The notes beneath the pieces were generated by a model. That model searched no databases. It saw only the letters and a program-made list of their open reading frames with translations, and had not been told where the DNA came from. Position numbers and translations under genes: made by a program. Positions 8,993 to 18,118 of a DNA stretch of 54,148 nt are shown here, piece by piece (position 1 is the stretch's first letter; the number at the start of each line of letters is the position of its first letter). This stretch comes from Flavobacteriaceae bacterium (GTDB lineage Bacteria > Bacteroidota > Bacteroidia > Flavobacteriales > Flavobacteriaceae), in NCBI GenBank assembly GCA_002702895.1, contig PACX01000014.1, positions 88,078 to 142,225 on the forward strand, read 5' to 3'.

Positions 8993-9973
8993 ATGAGAGT
9001 TATTCAGTTTAGAGATGCGATATGTGAGGCAATGTCTGAGGAAATGAGATTGGATAAATCAATATATCTAATGGGAGAGGAAGTTGCTGAATATAATGGA
9101 GCCTACAAGGCTTCTAAGGGAATGTTAGATGAATTTGGAGAAAAAAGAGTTATCGATACTCCTATTTCTGAGCTTGGTTTTTCTGGTGTCGGTGTCGGTT
9201 CAACTATGACAGGAAACAGACCAATTATTGAATTTATGACATTTAATTTTGCTCTTGTTGGAATTGATCAAATCATTAATAATGCTGCAAAAATTAGACA
9301 GATGTCTGGAGGGCAGTTTCCTTGTCCAATAGTTTTCAGAGGACCTACTGGATCAGCTGGTCAATTAGCAGCTACTCATTCCCAAGCTTTTGAAAGTTGG
9401 TATGCTAATTGTCCTGGTTTAAAGGTTGTTGTTCCTTGTAACCCATATGATGCTAAAGGTTTATTGAAATCAGCTATTAGAGATAATGATCCAGTAATTT
9501 TTATGGAATCTGAACAAATGTATGGAGACAAAGGTGAAGTCCCTGAAGAAGAATATCTAATTCCATTAGGCAAAGCAGAAGTTAAAATTACAGGCAAAGA
9601 TGTTACCATTGTATCATTTGGCAAGATTATTAAAGAGGCAATTAAAGCAATTGATGAACTAAAAAAAGATGGGATTGAGGCTGAGCTTATTGATTTGAGA
9701 ACTATTAGACCTTTAGATATCAATACAATTATTGAATCTGTTAAAAAAACTAATAGATTAGTAATTTTAGAGGAATCATGGCCATTTGGAAATATTTCCA
9801 CAGAAATAACTTATCAAATCCAAAATCAAATTTTTGATTATCTAGATGCTCCAATTGAAAAAATAAACACTGCAGATACACCAGCTCCTTACTCACCTGT
9901 TTTATTAGCTGAATGGATTCCTAACAGTAAGGATGTTATTAATTCAGTTAATAAAGTACTATATAAATCATAA
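8993..9973 (+). CDS. pdhB: Pyruvate dehydrogenase complex E1 component, beta subunit
   Basis: 326 residues, typical of the separate E1-beta chain. It starts MRVIQFRDAICEAMSEEM and carries the transketolase pyrimidine domain with TPISELGFSGVGVGSTM (the Glu of this motif activates thiamine diphosphate), EFMTFNFALVGIDQIINNAAKIRQMSGGQ, and RGPTGSAGQLAATHSQ. The C-terminal transketolase domain includes LRTIRPLDINTI and LEESWPFGNISTEI. With E1-alpha it decarboxylates pyruvate for transfer to lipoyl-E2. The E1-alpha and E2 genes are not in the window. It could in principle be a branched-chain 2-oxoacid E1-beta, but the motifs and the flavobacterial etfBA context favour pyruvate. Confidence 0.92.
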   Translation: MRVIQFRDAICEAMSEEMRLDKSIYLMGEEVAEYNGAYKASKGMLDEFGEKRVIDTPISELGFSGVGVGSTMTGNRPIIEFMTFNFALVGIDQIINNAAKIRQMSGGQFPCPIVFRGPTGSAGQLAATHSQAFESWYANCPGLKVVVPCNPYDAKGLLKSAIRDNDPVIFMESEQMYGDKGEVPEEEYLIPLGKAEVKITGKDVTIVSFGKIIKEAIKAIDELKKDGIEAELIDLRTIRPLDINTIIESVKKTNRLVILEESWPFGNISTEITYQIQNQIFDYLDAPIEKINTADTPAPYSPVLLAEWIPNSKDVINSVNKVLYKS

Positions 9974-10021
9974 TTGATAATACAATCAAATTATTAGGTT
10001 TTTTATTTAAACCTATTTAGC

Positions 10022-10029
10022 TATTTTTG
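10022..10029 (+). promoter_or_regulatory. -7 promoter box of the pyrophosphatase gene
   Basis: TATTTTTG matches TAnnTTTG, 32 bases before the ATG at 10062. A weak 7-bp inverted repeat (9995-10015) lies just upstream and may end pdhB transcription, but no clear T-tract follows it. Confidence 0.4.
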
Positions 10030-10061
10030 CCACCTATTTAAAATAATTTAAAAATATAAAT

Positions 10062-12485
10062 ATGGAATCTACAATAATTTATTTGCCAATTGGACTTGCA
10101 TTATTAGGACTTGCTTACATGACATATAAAAAATCTTGGGTTATGAATCAAGACGCTGGTGACGGTAAAATGAAAGAAATTTCTGATCATATATATGAAG
10201 GTGCTCTAGCTTTTTTAAATGCAGAGTATAAATTATTATCCATATTTGTTGTAGTTGTAAGTTTAGCTCTTGCTGCAGTGTCAGTTATAGTTCCTACCAC
10301 TCACATTTTAATTGTAGTAGCATTTATTTTTGGAGCTCTTTTTTCTGCATGGGCTGGTAATATGGGTATGAAAATAGCAACAAAAACTAATGTGAGAACA
10401 ACTCAGGCTGCTAGAACTAGTTTACCTAATGCATTGAAGATTTCTTTTGGAGGAGGAACAGTAATGGGTTTAGGAGTTGCAGGACTTGCTGTTCTTGGTT
10501 TAACAGCATTTTTTATAATTTTTTATAAAGTATTTATGGGTGGCGTATGGACTAATTCTGAAGATATGATCATCGTCTTGGAAACTTTAGCTGGATTTTC
10601 TTTAGGTGCAGAATCTATTGCATTATTTGCTAGAGTCGGCGGAGGTATTTATACAAAAGCTGCTGATGTAGGTGCTGATTTAGTTGGTAAAGTAGAAGCT
10701 GGAATTCCTGAAGATGATCCTAGAAATCCTGCAACAATTGCAGACAACGTTGGAGATAATGTAGGTGATGTAGCAGGAATGGGAGCAGACTTGTTTGGTT
10801 CTTATGTAGCTACTGTCTTAGCTTCAATGGTTTTAGGTAATTATGTAATTATAGACATGGGAGGTAATATTCAAGATGCATTTGGAGGGATTGGGCCAAT
10901 TCTTTTACCTGTTTTTATTGCTGGTGCTGGAATTATTATTTCAATAATTGGAACTATGCTTGTTAAGATTAAAAGTAATGAAGCTAAAGAGGATCAGGTA
11001 ATGGGAGCTTTAAATGTAGGAAATTGGACTTCAATTTTTTTAGTTGCAGTAGCATGTTATGCCTTATGTAATTGGATGCTTCCTGAGACTATGAAAATGG
11101 AATTTTTTGGCGAAGGACTGAAAGAAGTTTCAGCGATGAGTGTTTTTTATGCCTCTCTTGTTGGATTGTTTGTAGGAGCTGTTATTTCATCTGTTACGGA
11201 ATATTATACTGGACTTGGAAAAAGTCCAACCCTAAAAATAGTACAACAATCAAGTACTGGAGCTGGAACTAATATAATTGCTGGCTTAGCAACTGGAATG
11301 ATTTCAACATTTCCCTCCGTTTTATTATTTGCTGGTGCTATTTGGGCCTCTTATTTATTTGCAGGTTTTTACGGAGTTGCATTATCAGCTAGTGCAATGA
11401 TGGCAACAACTGCTATGCAATTAGCTATTGATGCTTTTGGACCTATTTCTGATAATGCAGGTGGAATTGCTGAAATGAGTGAACAAGAACCTATTGTTAG
11501 AGAAAGAACAGATATTTTAGATTCAGTTGGTAATACTACTGCTGCAACAGGTAAAGGATTCGCAATTGCTTCTGCAGCTTTAACTTCATTAGCCTTGTTT
11601 GCTGCTTATGTAACTTTTACAGGAATTGATGGAATAAATATTTTTAAAGCGCCAGTTTTAGCTATGCTTTTTGTTGGTGGTATGGTACCTGTTGTTTTTT
11701 CTGCTTTAGCAATGAATGCAGTTGGAAAAGCTGCAATGGAAATGGTTCAGGAAGTTAGAAGACAATTTAAAGCTATCCCTGGAATTATGGAAGGTACTGG
11801 AAAACCAGAATATGATAAATGTGTAGCTATATCTACTCAGGCTTCATTGAAAGAGATGATGCTTCCAGGATTTTTAACAATTGGTTTCCCCTTATTAATT
11901 GCTTTTGTTCCTATGATTTTTGGAATGGATAATTTAGCAATTGCAGAAATGTTAGGAGGATATATGGCAGGAGTTACAGTTAGTGGTGTATTGTGGGCTA
12001 TTTTTCAAAATAATGCAGGCGGCGCATGGGATAATGCAAAAAAATCATTTGAAGCTGGAGTAGAAATTAATGGAGAAATGACTTATAAAGGTTCAGAGGC
12101 TCATAAAGCAGCTGTAACTGGTGATACTGTAGGTGATCCTTTTAAAGATACTTCAGGTCCGTCTATGAATATTTTAATAAAATTAACGTGTTTAATTGGA
12201 CTTGTTATTGCTCCAATTTTAGGAGGACATTCATCTGAAACTAATTCAATGGTTATTAATTCAATTGACAATCAAGTAAATCAAGAGATTTCAATAAATG
12301 TTGATGATACTAATCTTAATACTACATTAAAAATTATATCAAGTAAGGTTGAAAATGGTGTCGCAACTGAAACCACTCAATTATTTGAAGGAACTAAAGA
12401 AGAAATGATTAATAAACTAGAAGAATTAAAACTTGAGGGTAAGATTTTAAAGAAAAAAGTAAAAGAAAATAAAGAAATAGAATAA
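10062..12485 (+). CDS. hppA: Membrane-bound ion-pumping pyrophosphatase (K+-dependent type)
   Basis: 807 residues with about 16 membrane helices. The pyrophosphate site is complete: [20 protein letters not shown] at about residue 191, [21 protein letters not shown], and the C-terminal DNAKK and [15 protein letters not shown] motifs. The [10 protein letters not shown] segment has Ala where K+-independent enzymes have Lys, so this is a K+-dependent enzyme by the family rule. It couples hydrolysis of pyrophosphate to pumping of H+ or Na+ out of the cytoplasm; which ion cannot be decided by eye. After the last helix ([10 protein letters not shown]) there is a hydrophilic tail of about 80 residues, ending in a Lys/Glu-rich stretch, beyond the usual family end. 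It converges on the deoxynucleoside kinase gene with 12 bp between the stops. Confidence 0.95.
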   Translation: MESTIIYLPIGLALLGLAYMTYKKSWVMNQDAGDGKMKEISDHIYEGALAFLNAEYKLLSIFVVVVSLALAAVSVIVPTTHILIVVAFIFGALFSAWAGNMGMKIATKTNVRTTQAARTSLPNALKISFGGGTVMGLGVAGLAVLGLTAFFIIFYKVFMGGVWTNSEDMIIVLETLAGFSLGAESIALFARVGGGIYTKAADVGADLVGKVEAGIPEDDPRNPATIADNVGDNVGDVAGMGADLFGSYVATVLASMVLGNYVIIDMGGNIQDAFGGIGPILLPVFIAGAGIIISIIGTMLVKIKSNEAKEDQVMGALNVGNWTSIFLVAVACYALCNWMLPETMKMEFFGEGLKEVSAMSVFYASLVGLFVGAVISSVTEYYTGLGKSPTLKIVQQSSTGAGTNIIAGLATGMISTFPSVLLFAGAIWASYLFAGFYGVALSASAMMATTAMQLAIDAFGPISDNAGGIAEMSEQEPIVRERTDILDSVGNTTAATGKGFAIASAALTSLALFAAYVTFTGIDGINIFKAPVLAMLFVGGMVPVVFSALAMNAVGKAAMEMVQEVRRQFKAIPGIMEGTGKPEYDKCVAISTQASLKEMMLPGFLTIGFPLLIAFVPMIFGMDNLAIAEMLGGYMAGVTVSGVLWAIFQNNAGGAWDNAKKSFEAGVEINGEMTYKGSEAHKAAVTGDTVGDPFKDTSGPSMNILIKLTCLIGLVIAPILGGHSSETNSMVINSIDNQVNQEISINVDDTNLNTTLKIISSKVENGVATETTQLFEGTKEEMINKLEELKLEGKILKKKVKENKEIE

Positions 12486-12497
12486 ATTAATAGTTTA

Positions 12498-13100
12498 CTA
12501 GATTACTTTATCAATTTTATCTATTATAATATTTAAGTCAGATTTATTCTTAACAAAATCTAATTCATCGACATCAATTATTAGAAGTTTTCCATTATCG
12601 TACCTTTCAATCCAAGCTTCATATCTTTCATTTAGTCTGCTTAAATAATCGATACTTATAGAATTTTCATAATCTCTTCCTCTTTTATGAATTTGATCAA
12701 CCAAATTAGGAATACCACTTCTTAAGTATACAAGTAAGTCAGGACTTTTAACAAAAGATTCCATAAGATCAAATAATGATTTATAATTGTCAAAATCTCT
12801 ATTTGTCATAAGTCCCATAGCTAAAAGGTTAGGAGCAAAAATGTTTGCATCTTCATAGATCGTTCTATCTTGAATAATTTTTTTACCATTTTTTTCAAAG
12901 TCCATTATTTGACGAAATCTACTATTTAAAAAATAGATTTGTAAATTAAAAGACCACCTTTCCATTTGATCATAAAAATCATCTAAATAAGGATTTTTTA
13001 AAACATCCTCATAATGTCCTTCAAACTTATAATGTTTAGCTAGAAGTTTTGTAAGTGAGGTTTTTCCAGCTCCAATATTTCCTGCAATAGCTATATGCAT
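12498..13100 (-). CDS. Deoxynucleoside kinase (dNK/dGK family)
   Basis: 200 residues. The P-loop GNIGAGKTS is at 7-15 and the DRT motif, which places the substrate and catalytic groups, is at 78-80 in IIQDRTIYED. A lid-type region RGRDYENSI follows at about 139. The family phosphorylates deoxynucleosides (dAdo, dGuo or dCyd) with ATP for salvage. The substrate cannot be told from the sequence. It complements the nucleoside transporter and thyA on the same strand further left. Start ATG at 13100; the divergent GLPGLI gene begins about 140 bases away. Confidence 0.9.
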   Translation of the reverse strand: MHIAIAGNIGAGKTSLTKLLAKHYKFEGHYEDVLKNPYLDDFYDQMERWSFNLQIYFLNSRFRQIMDFEKNGKKIIQDRTIYEDANIFAPNLLAMGLMTNRDFDNYKSLFDLMESFVKSPDLLVYLRSGIPNLVDQIHKRGRDYENSISIDYLSRLNERYEAWIERYDNGKLLIIDVDELDFVKNKSDLNIIIDKIDKVI

Positions 13101-13241
13101 ACTAATTATTTATAATTTTAAATTGTCATCTAATTTAAAATTTAAATTTGAAAAAATTCATTCAAATTAAACTTTATTGTCTTCTAATTGTCTATTTACT
13201 AATAAATCACTACCATTGCGTTGATTTTAAAAAATCTTATT

Positions 13242-14081
13242 ATGAAAAAAATACTAGTTATTTTATTTTTTATTTGTGTTAGTGGATTTTCTCAGGATTT
13301 TCAAGGGAAAGCCTATTACATGTCAAAAGTTAATTTAAATATGGATTGGATGAAGAACATGCCACCTGATAGACAAGCATATATGAAAGGCAGGATGAAG
13401 TCTGCAACAGAAAAAAATTATACTTTAGAATTTGATAGTAACTCATCTTATTTTCAAGAAGAAGAAAGACTTGATCCCAATGGACAGGGTGGGGGATTCA
13501 ATTGGATGCAATTTGTTACTGGACCTGCTATGGGTACTATACACAGAGATATACAATCAAATACATATACAAACAAAAAAGAACTTTTTGGAAAGATTTT
13601 TCTTGTTAAAGATAGTATTCCAGAGATAAAATGGGTAATGACAGGTGAAACAAAAAAAATAGGAATTTATAATGCATACAAAGCAACATCAACAAAAGAA
13701 GTTGAAGAAAGAGTAATGAGTTTCAATAATAGATCAAGGGAAACACAAAGCTTAAATAATCCAGAAGAAAAGAAAATGAAAGAAGTGGTTATGACTGCCT
13801 GGTTTACACCTGAAATTCCGGTTTCAACAGGTCCACAAATGTTCGGAGGTTTGCCAGGACTTATATTAGAAATTAGTGCTGATAATTTGACAATGCTTTG
13901 TACAAAGGTTGTTCTTAATCCAAAAGAAAAATTTAAAATTAAAAAGCCATCCAAAGGAAAGGTGGTTTCTAGCCCTGAATACGAAAAGATTGCAGCTGAT
14001 AAAGCTGAAGAAATGAGAAGTCGCTGGAATGGAAGAAGAGGAGGAAGAAGTGGTGGTCGATCTGCTCCAATTAGAAATTAA
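13242..14081 (+). CDS. GLPGLI family protein (exported)
   Basis: 279 residues from the ATG at 13242; a TTG at 13221 is in frame but would put seven residues before the signal peptide MKKILVILFFICVSGFSQ, so the ATG is preferred. The family motif GLPGLILEI lies at about residue 209, preceded by WFTPEIPVSTGP. GLPGLI proteins are exported, are found in Bacteroidota, and usually sit beside a TonB-receptor-like barrel gene, as here (24 bases to the next start). Their function is not established. The C-terminus is Arg/Gly/Ser-rich, similar in style to the GRR end of the next gene product. Confidence 0.9.
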   Translation: MKKILVILFFICVSGFSQDFQGKAYYMSKVNLNMDWMKNMPPDRQAYMKGRMKSATEKNYTLEFDSNSSYFQEEERLDPNGQGGGFNWMQFVTGPAMGTIHRDIQSNTYTNKKELFGKIFLVKDSIPEIKWVMTGETKKIGIYNAYKATSTKEVEERVMSFNNRSRETQSLNNPEEKKMKEVVMTAWFTPEIPVSTGPQMFGGLPGLILEISADNLTMLCTKVVLNPKEKFKIKKPSKGKVVSSPEYEKIAADKAEEMRSRWNGRRGGRSGGRSAPIRN

Positions 14082-14105
14082 TTTCAACCTATTTTATAAT
14101 TTAAA

Positions 14106-16838
14106 ATGAAAAAAACACTTATATTTTTTCTTATATTTTTTAGCTCTTTTGTTTATTCACAAGTAAGATTTGAAGGAATAATTACCGATTTTAATGGAAA
14201 CTCAATAATGGGAGCAAATGTTATTGCAGTTGAAAAAGAATCACAAATTTTAGACGGTTTTGGGATTTCTAATGATTCAGGTTTCTATAGAATTTCATTA
14301 AAAAAAAATACGGATTATCAAATTAAAATTTCTTTTATTGGATTTCAGCAAATTGAGCTAGACTTAAATCTTAGTGAAGATTTTGAAAAGAATTTTATTT
14401 TGGAAGAACAAGCTGAAGCATTAGATGAAGTAGAAATAGTTTATGAAATGCCTGTTACAATAAAAGGAGATACAATTGTATATAATGCCGATTCATTTAA
14501 TACCGGATCAGAAAAAAAATTAGAAGATGTTTTAAAAAATATGCCAGGAATTGAAGTAACAGATGATGGAACTATTGAAGTTGAGGGAAAAGAAATAACA
14601 AAGATAACGGTAGAGGGTAAAGATTTTTTTGATGGGGATTCAAAACTTGCGACACAAAATTTACCTGCCAATGCTGTTAATAAAGTTGAAGTTTTAAGAA
14701 ATTTTACTGAAGTGAGTCAATTGAGAAATGTGACAAATAACGAGGATAATATAGCTATAAATATTAGCCTTAAAAGTGGAAAAGATAAGTTTTGGTTTGG
14801 TGAAATAGTTGGTGCGAAAGGTAATGAAGATACTCATTTAGCTGCACCAAAGATTTTTTATTACGCAAAAGATTTAAGTATGAGTCTTCTTGGAAATACT
14901 AATAATTTAGGTGAACCAGTTTTATCAAGAAGAGATTTCTACAGATTTGGTGGAGGATTCAATAATCTAAATCAACAAACAGGAACCTCTATAAATATTT
15001 CATCTGATGGCGCTGGAATTGGAAATCTTCAGAATAACCGCGCTAAATCAATAGATGCTAAGCTTGGTGCATATAATTTTAGTAAATCTATAAATGAAAA
15101 ATGGGAGATAAGTGGTTTTGCAATTTTTGCAGAAACTCAAAATGTTGTGGAAGAAAAAATTTCAAGAATATACACTGCTACTAATGCAAAACAAGAAACA
15201 TCTGAGGGTGTAATTCAAGATAATCAACAACAATTATATAAGTTTACAACTGAATATAATCCAAACGATAGATTACAAACTGAATATAATTTATTAGTAA
15301 AATCTGCTGAAAGTATAGAAAATACAAACCTTAATTCAAGTGTAGGAAGACCAGGTACCAATACAAACGAGGATATTAGCGAACTAAGAAGTGACAAACC
15401 TAGTTCAATTAATCAAGAACTTAAGGCTTATTATACTTTGAATGAAGATCATATCTTTTCATTTGAGGCTCAACATTTATCACAAAATGAAGATCCTTTT
15501 TATCAAGCAATTAAGGAACTTCAACCTTTTAGAAATATTTTAAGTCTTGATAGAAATCAATCTAAATTTAATATTAATCAAAAAAGAGAAACGGAGACAA
15601 ATAAGATTGAAGGAAAACTAGACTACTATTATATTTTAAATCAAAAATCTAATTTGAATTTTACTTTTGGTTTGACTGATGTAAGCCAAAAATTTAATTC
15701 TTCTATTTTCCAAATTTTAGATAATGGTAATCAGAAGAATTTTAATGAGGATATTTTATCCAATGATGTACAGTTTAATTTTTTAGATGCATATTTTTCA
15801 TTTAGATATAGATTTATAACTGGAATTTTTACAATAGATCCAGGATTTACAATTCATAATTACAAGAACGAAACATTTCAGTTAGGAGTTTTACAATCTA
15901 ATAATTTTTCTGATATAAGGCCTAATATGAGAGTTTTTATTAAGTTTAAAGATTCTGAATCTTTACGATTTAACTATAGATTAACAACTCAATTCACTGA
16001 TGTTAATAATTTAGCTAAAGGATATGTGTTCAATAATTATAATAGTTTTTTTCAGGGAAATCCTATTCTAGAATCTGCTGAAATCTACAATTATGGATTA
16101 AATTACCAAAGCATTAATATTTTTAATTTTACAAATATTTTTGCGAATTTAAGATATAGTAAAAGAAAAAATTCAATTCAAAATAGAACTTTAATTTCTG
16201 GAATTAACTCGGTGAGATCTGCTGAAAACTCAAACTTTCCAAGAGAATCTTATTCAGCTTCTGGAAGAATTGATAAAAGATTTAAAAATTTTAAGGCTGG
16301 CTTTAACATGAATTTTAACTTTAGTGATTTTAATAATATTGTAAATGGGAATCCTTTACAATCTGTTAATTTTACTCAATCATACAGAGCTACAATTGCT
16401 ACAAATTTCAGAGATAAGCCAAATCTAGAAATTGGATATAGCTATAACAAGAGAATGTATGATATTGGAGATAACAAAAATTATTTTTATACAGATTCAC
16501 CATTTGCTAGGATAGATGCTTACTTTGGGGATGGTTTTGTATTCACAGCAGATTATTCATATAATTATTATAGAAACGCCGAACAAACTTTAAATGAATA
16601 TAGAAATGCTGAAGCTGATTTTTCTTATAATAAGGACGGATCTAAGTGGGAATTTGGAATTAGCGTTACTAATTTATTTAATGACACATCTTTGAATAGA
16701 GATAGTTTCAATCAACTTTTTACTCAAACAAGATCATATATTGTTCAACCTCGTTATACTGTATTTAGAATAAAGTATGATTTAACTGGTCTAAACACTT
16801 CACCTAGAGGAGGCGGAGGCGGAAAAGGAAGAAGATAG
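14106..16838 (+). CDS. TonB-dependent-receptor-like outer membrane barrel protein with N-terminal carboxypeptidase-regulatory-like domain
   Basis: 910 residues. A signal peptide (MKKTLIFFLIFFSSFVYS) is followed by a beta-sandwich domain at about 20-100 (FEGIITDFNGNSIMGANVIA), then a plug-like region with LEDVLKNMPGIEVTDDGTIEVEGKEITKI-type motifs, and then a long beta-barrel of alternating aromatic strands. The C-terminus is Gly-rich and basic (RGGGGGKGRR). Such barrels are paired with GLPGLI genes across flavobacteria; the cargo is unknown. A TonB box is not obvious. It may be a receptor or an outer-membrane barrel that does not need TonB. Confidence 0.88.
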   Translation: MKKTLIFFLIFFSSFVYSQVRFEGIITDFNGNSIMGANVIAVEKESQILDGFGISNDSGFYRISLKKNTDYQIKISFIGFQQIELDLNLSEDFEKNFILEEQAEALDEVEIVYEMPVTIKGDTIVYNADSFNTGSEKKLEDVLKNMPGIEVTDDGTIEVEGKEITKITVEGKDFFDGDSKLATQNLPANAVNKVEVLRNFTEVSQLRNVTNNEDNIAINISLKSGKDKFWFGEIVGAKGNEDTHLAAPKIFYYAKDLSMSLLGNTNNLGEPVLSRRDFYRFGGGFNNLNQQTGTSINISSDGAGIGNLQNNRAKSIDAKLGAYNFSKSINEKWEISGFAIFAETQNVVEEKISRIYTATNAKQETSEGVIQDNQQQLYKFTTEYNPNDRLQTEYNLLVKSAESIENTNLNSSVGRPGTNTNEDISELRSDKPSSINQELKAYYTLNEDHIFSFEAQHLSQNEDPFYQAIKELQPFRNILSLDRNQSKFNINQKRETETNKIEGKLDYYYILNQKSNLNFTFGLTDVSQKFNSSIFQILDNGNQKNFNEDILSNDVQFNFLDAYFSFRYRFITGIFTIDPGFTIHNYKNETFQLGVLQSNNFSDIRPNMRVFIKFKDSESLRFNYRLTTQFTDVNNLAKGYVFNNYNSFFQGNPILESAEIYNYGLNYQSINIFNFTNIFANLRYSKRKNSIQNRTLISGINSVRSAENSNFPRESYSASGRIDKRFKNFKAGFNMNFNFSDFNNIVNGNPLQSVNFTQSYRATIATNFRDKPNLEIGYSYNKRMYDIGDNKNYFYTDSPFARIDAYFGDGFVFTADYSYNYYRNAEQTLNEYRNAEADFSYNKDGSKWEFGISVTNLFNDTSLNRDSFNQLFTQTRSYIVQPRYTVFRIKYDLTGLNTSPRGGGGGKGRR

Positions 16839-16891
16839 TTGCTAAACTAACTTTATAGAATTCCTAAAATAAAGACATTATCTTTACTTAC

Positions 16892-17914
16892 ATGGTTTTT
16901 AAATTAAAGTTTAGAAATATACTTTTATTTTTAATTTTTCCTTTAATATCCTATTCTCAATCAGGTTTAGAGTCAATTCTATTGGCTGTAGAAGATGATT
17001 CAAAAAAAATATTTAATAGATATATGAATCCTTTAATGAAAGGAGCTATTTATAGTTCTAATTCAGGATGGTACAATACAGCAAAAGTACACAGTAAATT
17101 AGGAGTTGATTTAAGTTTTAGACTAAATACAACATTTGTGCCATCTTCAGATCAAATCTTTTCTATATCTGATTTAGAAAATATAACTAGCAATGCAAAA
17201 AATTTGCCAACAATAATTGGAGAAAATAAACAAGAGAATTTATTGATTACTATTCCTGCAGATGGTCTTTTGCCGGAATTAAAAACAACTGTAAAAGCTC
17301 CTAAAGGAATAAAAAGCAAATTACCTTTAGGAGGTGTTCCAGCTCCAGTATTACAATTGGGAATTGGAATTCCTTTTGACACAGAAATAATAATAAGATA
17401 TAGCCCAGAATATCATCGAAAGGGTATAGATATGTCATTAAAAGGATTAGGAATTAAACATAACTTACTTCAATATTTTGAGCCTATCGATAAATTTCCA
17501 TTAAATATTTCTGCATTTGCTTCTTTTTCTAAAATGGAAATAGATTATGATATCCAATCATTTAGTTCAATTAAAGGATCTGGACAGATTGCAGAATTTA
17601 GTCTAAATAATTACAATTTACTTTTATTAGCATCTTTAGATATATTAGTTATAAATTTTTACTTTGGATTTGGTATAACTGGAGGAAATTCTTCTTTTAA
17701 AATGATAGGTAGGTATGATTTAGAGTATCAAACACAATCAAATGTTCCTGTAAACAAAACAATAATAGATCCAATAGATATGAATTTTGATACTTCAAAT
17801 TTTCAGACCACAATCGGAGCTAAGTATAAATTTTTAATTTTTAGTGCTTATATAGACTTTTCTTTTCAGCAATATAAGACCTTGTCTGTAGGGATTTCTA
17901 CAAATTTTAGATAA
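16892..17914 (+). CDS. DUF6588-like exported protein, probable outer-membrane beta-barrel
   Basis: 340 residues with an N-terminal hydrophobic signal (FRNILLFLIFPLISYSQS). The rest alternates short amphipathic strands rich in aromatic and Gly residues, as in an outer-membrane barrel, and ends in FR. The pattern 'LESILLAVEDDSKKIFNRYMNPLMKG' near the N-terminus and IPFDTEIIIRYSPEY in the middle resemble the Bacteroidota DUF6588 family as I remember it; this is the less certain part of the call. It starts 53 bases after the barrel gene and is the last gene before the pheA attenuator. Function unknown. Confidence 0.7.
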   Translation: MVFKLKFRNILLFLIFPLISYSQSGLESILLAVEDDSKKIFNRYMNPLMKGAIYSSNSGWYNTAKVHSKLGVDLSFRLNTTFVPSSDQIFSISDLENITSNAKNLPTIIGENKQENLLITIPADGLLPELKTTVKAPKGIKSKLPLGGVPAPVLQLGIGIPFDTEIIIRYSPEYHRKGIDMSLKGLGIKHNLLQYFEPIDKFPLNISAFASFSKMEIDYDIQSFSSIKGSGQIAEFSLNNYNLLLLASLDILVINFYFGFGITGGNSSFKMIGRYDLEYQTQSNVPVNKTIIDPIDMNFDTSNFQTTIGAKYKFLIFSAYIDFSFQQYKTLSVGISTNFR

Positions 17915-17933
17915 TATTTATTATTAATAGTTT

Positions 17934-17964
17934 TTTGTTATTTCAATAAGTAATATTACATTTA
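17934..17964 (+). promoter_or_regulatory. Promoter of the aromatic amino acid operon
   Basis: A -33 TTTG at 17934-17937 is followed after 19 bases by TACATTTA at 17957-17964, one mismatch from the -7 consensus TAnnTTTG. It ends 7 bases before the leader peptide ATG at 17972, so the transcript would start at or close to the leader ATG. This spacing agrees with the Bacteroidota promoter model. Confidence 0.5.
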
Positions 17965-17971
17965 CAGAAGT

Positions 17972-18058
17972 ATGTTCAATATAAAATTATCTTTTTATAA
18001 TAAAAAGTTTTATTTCTTCTTCTATTTTGGAGTTGAAAAAGGACTTTATTATATATAA
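17972..18058 (+). CDS. Phe/Tyr-rich leader peptide of the pheA attenuator (28 aa)
   Basis: ATG at 17972 to TAA at 18056-18058 encodes 28 residues, of which 7 are Phe and 5 are Tyr. Codons 13-19 (18008-18028) read Phe-Tyr-Phe-Phe-Phe-Tyr-Phe without interruption. This composition is the hallmark of a ribosome-stalling leader peptide that senses charged Phe- and Tyr-tRNA. The coding frame ends inside the antiterminator arm, and an intrinsic terminator follows before pheA, which makes prephenate dehydratase. It has no expected function as a protein; its translation is the signal. It is too short for normal gene callers. Confidence 0.88.
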   Translation: MFNIKLSFYNKKFYFFFYFGVEKGLYYI

Positions 18059-18088
18059 GATTTTTTTAAATATATAATTTATAGTCCT
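18040..18088 (+). promoter_or_regulatory. Antiterminator pairing of the pheA attenuator
   Basis: AGGACT at 18040-18045 is complementary to AGTCCT at 18083-18088, and TTATATA at 18049-18055 to TATATAA at 18071-18077, in the correct nested order. The first arm lies in the last codons of the leader peptide. The second arm contains most of the left half of the terminator stem, so the two structures exclude each other. A ribosome stalled on the aromatic codons (up to 18028) leaves the first arm free; one that reaches the stop covers it. Confidence 0.75.
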
Positions 18089-18110
18089 GATTTTTCAGGA
18101 CTTTTTTTTT
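18083..18110 (+). terminator. Intrinsic terminator (attenuator) upstream of pheA
   Basis: AGTCCTGA (18083-18090) pairs with TCAGGACT (18095-18102) over 8 bp around a TTTT loop and runs into a tract of nine T (18102-18110). It ends 8 bases before the pheA ATG at 18119. A strong terminator placed right before an operon's first gene only makes sense as an attenuator. Confidence 0.9.
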
Positions 18111-18118
18111 AATGTAAT

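Noticed and set aside
9995-10015. TAGGTTT/AAACCTA hairpin as a terminator of pdhB
   Set aside because: The stem is A/T-rich and no T-tract of useful length follows; it is noted only as context for the next promoter.
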